Positions 48,983 through 53,120 of a stretch of 53,120 nt of DNA are shown piece by piece. Origin of the DNA: Butyrivibrio sp. (GTDB lineage Bacteria > Bacillota > Clostridia > Lachnospirales > Lachnospiraceae); the NCBI GenBank assembly GCA_017535785.1, contig JAFXTN010000001.1, positions 1-53,120 on the forward strand, given 5' to 3'. The position numbers and the translations under genes are program-made. Every line of letters begins with the position of its first letter. Within the stretch, counting starts at the first letter, position 1. The notes under the pieces were generated by a model. That model had not been told where the DNA came from and searched no databases. It was given only the letters and a program-made list of their open reading frames with translations.

Positions 48983-49345
48983 TAGTAAACCACCTCCTTT
49001 TATATTTGCATAAAGCTTATCACAATCAATCTCACATTCTTGGTAAACTGTGCTACGTTCCCGGCATATTTTCTACTGTTCATTACTTAGCCCCACCTAT
49101 GAAGAAACTTATTTTCGAATTGCATTTATTTTAAAACAATCCCCGCCTTCGACATGACATCTTCTTCAATTGTCATTTTTTGCCGAAATTGTACTATATC
49201 TTCTGCGAAAGTTCGCAATCATACTGATTATTATTCTTTAAATGAAAAGAAAACAGCCAAGCGCATCTTTACGCTTAGCTGTCATACACTTTATCAGTAT
49301 CATCATTCTTATCAGATAATTCCGAATACAATAATGCTCACGCTA
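48983..49345. repeat. Intergenic repeat copy A, with remnant of a gene 5' end
   Basis: No gene in these 363 bases. Block 1 (49061-49156) is ~85% identical to 51328-51421; block 2 (49223-49325) matches 51426-51530. Block 2 holds a terminator hairpin, ACAGC-c-AAGCG / CGCTT-a-GCTGT (49253-49282), that ends the 69-aa gene; block 1 gives the upstream region of the AraC-like gene. Block 1 also contains codons reading MNSRKY, matching the start of the deoxyribosyltransferase-like gene next to copy B, then runs out. Confidence 0.75.
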
Positions 49346-49555
49346 TTATTTTCTATACTTTTCAATATTAAGGCCTTCCCTTCGCGCCAACTCAAGGAGT
49401 TCATCCTCCGACGCCTCCTGCGCATCGCACATGTCCGAATATCCCATTGCCCCAGTAAAAGAAACCATCTGAGCACCATACTCATCCATCAGATCCTCAC
49501 GAAGCTTATCGAAATCTATGTTTCCGTCATTACTCTTATGCGAGAAAAGTCCCAT
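49346..49555 (-). CDS. Hypothetical 69-aa protein
   Basis: MGLFSHKSNDGNIDFDKLRE and onward, acidic and helical, no membrane segment. AGGAGGTACGTGCT lies before the ATG. The MGLFS start is shared with the NERD protein two genes upstream. It is the last gene of that group, with repeat copy A's terminator after it. The acidic ASEDELLELARREGL segment suggests a protein-binding role, unproven. Confidence 0.6.
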   Translation of the reverse strand: MGLFSHKSNDGNIDFDKLREDLMDEYGAQMVSFTGAMGYSDMCDAQEASEDELLELARREGLNIEKYRK

Positions 49556-49606
49556 AGCACGTACCTCCTACTTCAGATGTTCGATCAAAAGAGCTATCTA
49601 TGGCCT

Positions 49607-49942
49607 CTACACCTCCTTTAATTTCCCATGATGGTAACGGTACTTTCCTTCTCCTTCACTCTGTTTATAGAAATGTCCGTTATTTTTTATATCACTAAAA
49701 ACATTTTTCGTCTTAGCCAAGCTATTAATGGCAATAGCTAACTCTCCGGCAGAAAAAATCTTTACAGTAACTGATTCCAGTACTGTTCCACAGCTTGCAC
49801 TTCTAACATATACTGTGTGCTCAGTACCACAATCTGAAGGAATAGCAATCCCATTATTCTCTAGATCATAATCAGTAACATACGCATCTTCACCCAATTC
49901 CTTGTTGCATTCATCTAAAAAGGTTTTATATCCTACCATTTT
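49607..49942 (-). CDS. Hypothetical 111-aa protein downstream of the NERD gene
   Basis: From MVGYKTFLDECNKELG. The frame is open to 50143, but its first part overlaps the NERD coding end in another frame; there the hydrophobic sequence (LYLRIIAWFALVAEAALF) is only the shadow of the zinc ribbon. An alternative ATG at 50026 with GGGAGACA before it would add one membrane helix (AINFTVAVISL) and overlap the NERD gene by 65 bases. The mature part is beta-rich (HTVYVRSASCGTVLESVTVKIF). No family recognised. Confidence 0.55.
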   Translation of the reverse strand, partial: KMVGYKTFLDECNKELGEDAYVTDYDLENNGIAIPSDCGTEHTVYVRSASCGTVLESVTVKIFSAGELAIAINSLAKTKNVFSDIKNNGHFYKQSEGEGKYRYHHGKLKEV

Positions 49943-49961
49943 TTCATATACCTTAAACCTT

Positions 49962-50900
49962 CTATATATTCTGTATGTATCTACACTTAGGGAAATTACT
50001 GCAACCGTAAAATTGATTGCCAGCATTGTCTCCCTTCTTAGCAGTTCGTAAAACAAGGCGGCCTCCGCAACGAGGGCAAACCAAGCTATTATCCGAAGGT
50101 ACAGATTTTGGTACTTCTTTAGCAGTTTCAGAGGCTTTCGCATCCACTTTTACTTCTGCCGCTAGTTCCTCGAACTTCTTGAAATAGTCGGTTCTTTCTT
50201 GAATGTTCATTGCAAGAACTCTTTCTCCGGCTTCTCGCATAGACTTCATGCTTAATCCGACATCAGATTTAAGGCTCTTTAAATACTTGATAAGCTGGTC
50301 CCCTCGAATAACCTGTTGCTTTACCTCTTTCTTAGCAAACTTATCATTTACTACTGTTTTCGGATTTGCCATAACTACAACAGCCTTGTTATAGTCTGCA
50401 AAGTATCTCCCCGCTATAAGTTTCGTTACGAATCCTTTGTTGCTTTCCCAACAATCCTTATAAACCTCTAAATGGCGCTCGTTCTGAGTAATAGGACTAT
50501 AAATACCCTCTTTGTACCTACGTCCTTTATACTCAAAAGCTCTAATAAAATCGCCCTTATTGTTAATCTCAATATTTCCAAATAGATTCTTACATTCAAT
50601 AATTACATTCGCATAAGGGGTAATAACAAAAAAATCAATCTGAGCACTTCTTCCATCTGTTGTCTGAATGAATAAATCTCGAATAACTACTAGATTCATA
50701 CCACTATTTTTCAGCTCAAATAGAACACTATCCTCACCAAAGATACCGGCCTCAGTAACAGCTATTTCCTTATCAATTCTACCCGCCGCATCAGAACTAT
50801 TTGGCACAGCATTTCTCAAATCCTGTAGTTTCTGTAAATATTCCTTTGAATCGCATGAATCCTTAAGAATCACTACCTCTGGTTTACTAAAAAGTCCCAT
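49962..50900 (-). CDS. NERD-domain nuclease with topoisomerase-type zinc ribbon
   Basis: 312 aa from MGLFSKPEVV (ATG at 50900 after AGGGGGGATTTGTTC). The NERD core holds the PD-(D/E)xK-like residues: IDFFVITPYANVIIECKNLFG and a Gln/Tyr near SPITQNERHLEVYKD. A C4 zinc ribbon of topoisomerase type ends it (CPRCGGRLVLRTAKKG ... FYGCSNFPKCRYI). NERD proteins are predicted nucleases linked to DNA processing and defence. It is the first of three genes in a row. Confidence 0.85.
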   Translation of the reverse strand: MGLFSKPEVVILKDSCDSKEYLQKLQDLRNAVPNSSDAAGRIDKEIAVTEAGIFGEDSVLFELKNSGMNLVVIRDLFIQTTDGRSAQIDFFVITPYANVIIECKNLFGNIEINNKGDFIRAFEYKGRRYKEGIYSPITQNERHLEVYKDCWESNKGFVTKLIAGRYFADYNKAVVVMANPKTVVNDKFAKKEVKQQVIRGDQLIKYLKSLKSDVGLSMKSMREAGERVLAMNIQERTDYFKKFEELAAEVKVDAKASETAKEVPKSVPSDNSLVCPRCGGRLVLRTAKKGDNAGNQFYGCSNFPKCRYIQNI

Positions 50901-51005
50901 GAACAAATCCCCCCTGAACATAAGCGACAAATAATCCACCTATAAATTGATCCAGAACCACCTTAAAAAATAAAAAGCATTATCACCTCTGCATTAAAAA
51001 GTATA

Positions 51006-51347
51006 TTATTTATTATCTTCCAAGTAGCTTATTTTCTTTCCTTGCTTCTTAGCATACTCAATCTCAGAACGTGTACTGTCACCGATATAACCCCCGACAT
51101 TGATCACAAATATTTCATCAGCCATATCGATCTTACGTTTATGCATATCATCAAGCATTTCCTTTGTCTTAGTCAAAGTCCCTTCATCCATGTTTTCCCA
51201 GACCTCCTGATCACCGGAATGTCCAAAGAGACCAACACTGATAACAATGTTGCCCTCAAGCGTAAGCCGTTTCTGAGCTTCCATAAATTCATCCTTAAAT
51301 CTTGTACTTCCACACAACGTAATAACCGGATATTTTCTACTACTCAC
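51006..51347 (-). CDS. Nucleoside 2-deoxyribosyltransferase-like (DUF4406) protein
   Basis: 113 aa. Start GTG at 51347 with AGGTGGG upstream. The fold signature is at the start: PVITLCGSTRFKDEFMEAQKRL; then ADEIFVINVGGYIGDSTRSEIEYAKKQGKKI. Members cleave or transfer deoxyribose from nucleosides or nucleotides; related domains degrade nucleotides in anti-phage systems. It is short, about the size of a single domain. Repeat copy B block 1 forms its promoter region. Confidence 0.78.
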   Translation of the reverse strand: MSSRKYPVITLCGSTRFKDEFMEAQKRLTLEGNIVISVGLFGHSGDQEVWENMDEGTLTKTKEMLDDMHKRKIDMADEIFVINVGGYIGDSTRSEIEYAKKQGKKISYLEDNK

Positions 51348-51530
51348 TTCTTAGTCCCACCTATAAAGAAATTTATTTTCGAACTGAATTAATTGTAACA
51401 CAATCCCCACCTTCGACATGTGAAATACAGATTATTATTCTATAAATAAAAAGAATACAGCTAAACGATTTTTTTACGCTTAGCTGTCATACACTTCACC
51501 GGTATCATCCTTCTTGTCAGACTATTCCAA
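51328..51530. repeat. Intergenic repeat copy B
   Basis: Block 1 (51328-51421) reaches from the first codons of the deoxyribosyltransferase-like gene into its upstream region; block 2 (51426-51530) follows the end of the MBL gene. Block 2 carries the terminator hairpin ACAGCTAAACG / CGCTTAGCTGT (51457-51487). It matches copies A and C. Confidence 0.75.
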
Positions 51531-51544
51531 CTTCATTTCTTATC

Positions 51545-52771
51545 TCAAATAAATATCCACTTCTGATACATCCCATCAGTCGCCGTATCATGCCTTTTTT
51601 TCCATCCCCATCCTGAATAATCAGCCGTTTTACTGGGATGTCCAAATGTGTTATTTATACCATAACTATAAACAATCACAGAGTTATCATCATGTGGCTT
51701 TATTCCCGTATACTTTGTACTCCAGCAGTACTCACCGCCATGATGGCAAGCTACAAGAAGATCTGTATCTGCATATTTCGTCGCATCCTGATAGTCATAA
51801 TCCTGATCCCCGGCAACAGTGATCTTATAGTCAAACAGATCCTCAAATTCGTCGTATACTCTAGCATTTATGTACATAGCAAAACCGCTCTCATGTTCAT
51901 GCGCAGCTACACGAGCAGGTTTTATAGTTGATGCTGCGTGACCTATATAAATACTTCCAAGATCAATATCCGCTCCGTGCCTATAAACACTTCCGCCCCG
52001 CAATGTGATCAGTATTATAAACTTATGATATATTGAATGCCCACTCTGATCCGGAACAATCCATGTGCACTTGAGTGCTTCAGGATTTATCCTATATCCG
52101 CACCAATGATCCTCATGAACATGTGATAGAAAAATGACGGTTTTCTTGGCATCTACTCTCATGTTCAGTCCCGGTGGCACCTCATTGGCAATCTTGTCTG
52201 TACCGTAATCAAAATACATAAACGGTGCTACCTCTTCACCTGTAAGAGAAGTCGCTAACCCCTGTCCAACATCATATGTTCTAAAAATAATACTTTTAGG
52301 CGAAGGTCCCTTCTTAAGCTTACTCTTGAGGCGAGTAGCAACATCTCCATCCGGGCCGTCGTATTCCGGATAATCCGAAAGATCAAACTTCTTCATTAGA
52401 TCTTTTATGATCCGTTCCTCTTCTTCCTTGGAACACCTTTCCACTCTAAAGAACATTACTCTGGATTGTCTTAACTCAAAACCGTCCCTACTATAGATAT
52501 CACACGCAAAACCGGAATGAGGTCTTGTAGTTTCTTTAAGTGTCACTTTAAAAAGAGCTCCGCCACTTCGAAGAGTTTTATCTTTAATCCCTATATTTCT
52601 CTTGTAAGTACTGTAAGGAACTTCAGCCGAGATGATATGAACTTTTTCCCAAAAACCATTCCTACTCTCCCCAACATATCGATTTACGGTCTCACAATCC
52701 AAAAAATCCATTTCGATATATCCAAGTTTGAACTGCTCACCATAATAAGAAATTGCGTAGTATTCCATCAT
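51545..52771 (-). CDS. MBL-fold metallo-hydrolase
   Basis: 408 aa; the metallo-beta-lactamase fold starts about residue 162 (IIFRTYDVGQGLATSL). Zinc motif HVHEDH at 217-222, then TVAGDQDYDY, VACHHGGEYC and YSYGINNTFGHPS, in the ComEC/Rec2-like arrangement. The N-terminal ~160 residues are a separate, mixed domain without recognised family. MBL hydrolases of this kind in accessory islands can act on nucleic acids or nucleotides. GGAG seven bases before the ATG. Confidence 0.8.
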   Translation of the reverse strand: MMEYYAISYYGEQFKLGYIEMDFLDCETVNRYVGESRNGFWEKVHIISAEVPYSTYKRNIGIKDKTLRSGGALFKVTLKETTRPHSGFACDIYSRDGFELRQSRVMFFRVERCSKEEEERIIKDLMKKFDLSDYPEYDGPDGDVATRLKSKLKKGPSPKSIIFRTYDVGQGLATSLTGEEVAPFMYFDYGTDKIANEVPPGLNMRVDAKKTVIFLSHVHEDHWCGYRINPEALKCTWIVPDQSGHSIYHKFIILITLRGGSVYRHGADIDLGSIYIGHAASTIKPARVAAHEHESGFAMYINARVYDEFEDLFDYKITVAGDQDYDYQDATKYADTDLLVACHHGGEYCWSTKYTGIKPHDDNSVIVYSYGINNTFGHPSKTADYSGWGWKKRHDTATDGMYQKWIFI

Positions 52772-52910
52772 GTCTTAGCTCCAAAATCATTAAAGTAACT
52801 TACACCACATCTTTTTCTTTAATACTAATCCAACGCCATATAAACGTCTAGGTAATTTCGGTCTTCAAATATTTCTTATTCCAAGATTTTTTTTACAAAT
52901 AAGCCATCTA

Positions 52911-53003
52911 TTTCCATGAGAAAACAGCCAAGCGCAATCACTTTGCGCTTAGCTGTTATACACTTCACCAGTAACATGCTTATTATCTAATAATTCTCGC
53001 CCC
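52911..53003. repeat. Intergenic repeat copy C (block 2 only)
   Basis: Terminator hairpin ACAGC-c-AAGCGCA / TGCGCTT-a-GCTGT (52924-52956) and the following ATACACTTCACC are shared with copies A and B. No block 1 is present. It would end the gene entering from the right edge. Confidence 0.7.
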
Positions 53004-53057
53004 TTAGTAGTCTTTAACAGAGTTGCGCAGAATCATGCATAAGCGTTCATTAATTCA

Positions 53058-53120
53058 TTATTTTATATCATCTTCAATTTCTGCAATTTTACATTTTATG
53101 TACTCTTGCATTTTTGCTAA
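53058..53120 (-). CDS. 3' end of a truncated gene at the right edge
   Basis: The last 20 codons read LAKMQEYIKCKIAEIEDDIK and end in TAA at 53058. The gene continues beyond the window. A helical, charged end; nothing more can be said. Repeat copy C lies just downstream and supplies its terminator. Confidence 0.4.
   Translation of the reverse strand, partial: LAKMQEYIKCKIAEIEDDIK

Overview
The window reads as chromosomal DNA of a Gram-positive Clostridia, most likely a Lachnospiraceae of the Butyrivibrio/Pseudobutyrivibrio type. Supporting signs are strong AGGAGG-type ribosome binding sites, Rho with a Lys/Glu/Ala-rich insertion, QueT behind a preQ1-I-like leader, LXG-type (T7SSb) toxin genes, DUF2975/YozG/DUF4173 and DUF6320 clusters and carbohydrate-active enzymes. 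This is inferred from families and composition, not from a search. No rRNA, tRNA, CRISPR array, integrase or transposase was seen.

Layout. 0.1-3 kb: small accessory genes (MazG-like, a broken and an intact GNAT, HAD phosphatase). 3-6.7 kb: membrane operon DUF2975 - YozG-type HTH - DUF4173, then a membrane-anchored protein with a Ser/Gly linker. 6.8-13.1 kb: PAE-like hydrolase, DUF6320 and condensation-type acyltransferase, preceded by a large beta-helix protein; two very small + strand genes flank this block, each behind a good promoter. 13.2-15.7 kb: c-di-GMP pair (GGDEF synthase and PilZ receptor). 15.8-24.9 kb: housekeeping block: PLP homeostasis protein, 2-enoate-reductase-like enzyme divergent from its MerR regulator, rho, hflKC, NCS2 purine permease, CPBP protease. 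25-29.3 kb: a compact SPFH - NAD-kinase-like - SAM-methyltransferase operon behind a consensus promoter with two matching inverted repeats. 29.4-33.9 kb: DinJ/YafQ toxin-antitoxin, Nudix regulator with ECF S component, ABC-F ATPase. 34-38.1 kb: a T7SSb LXG toxin operon (two small WXG-like partners, toxin, two paralogous putative immunity proteins, a frameshifted lipoprotein), flanked by a 26-nt imperfect direct repeat. 38.3-43.5 kb: PMT-type glycosyltransferase, secreted DUF5722 enzyme, truA, and queT under a preQ1-I riboswitch. 43.5-47.8 kb: DUF4143 ATPase behind a 33-bp operator-like array, two lipoproteins with near-identical signal peptides, ADP-ribosylglycohydrolase. 47.9-53.1 kb: AT-rich accessory region in which genes (AraC-like, NERD/zinc-ribbon nuclease, nucleoside-deoxyribosyltransferase-like, MBL hydrolase) are separated by copies of one intergenic repeat.

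How it fits together. The core genes handle envelope and surface polymer work, quorum/biofilm-type signalling (c-di-GMP) and nucleobase uptake. The parts most likely to be new are the SPFH-NADK-methyltransferase operon, the repeat-separated cassette-like array at the right end, and the T7SS toxin module at its apparent insertion point beside the glycosyltransferase gene.
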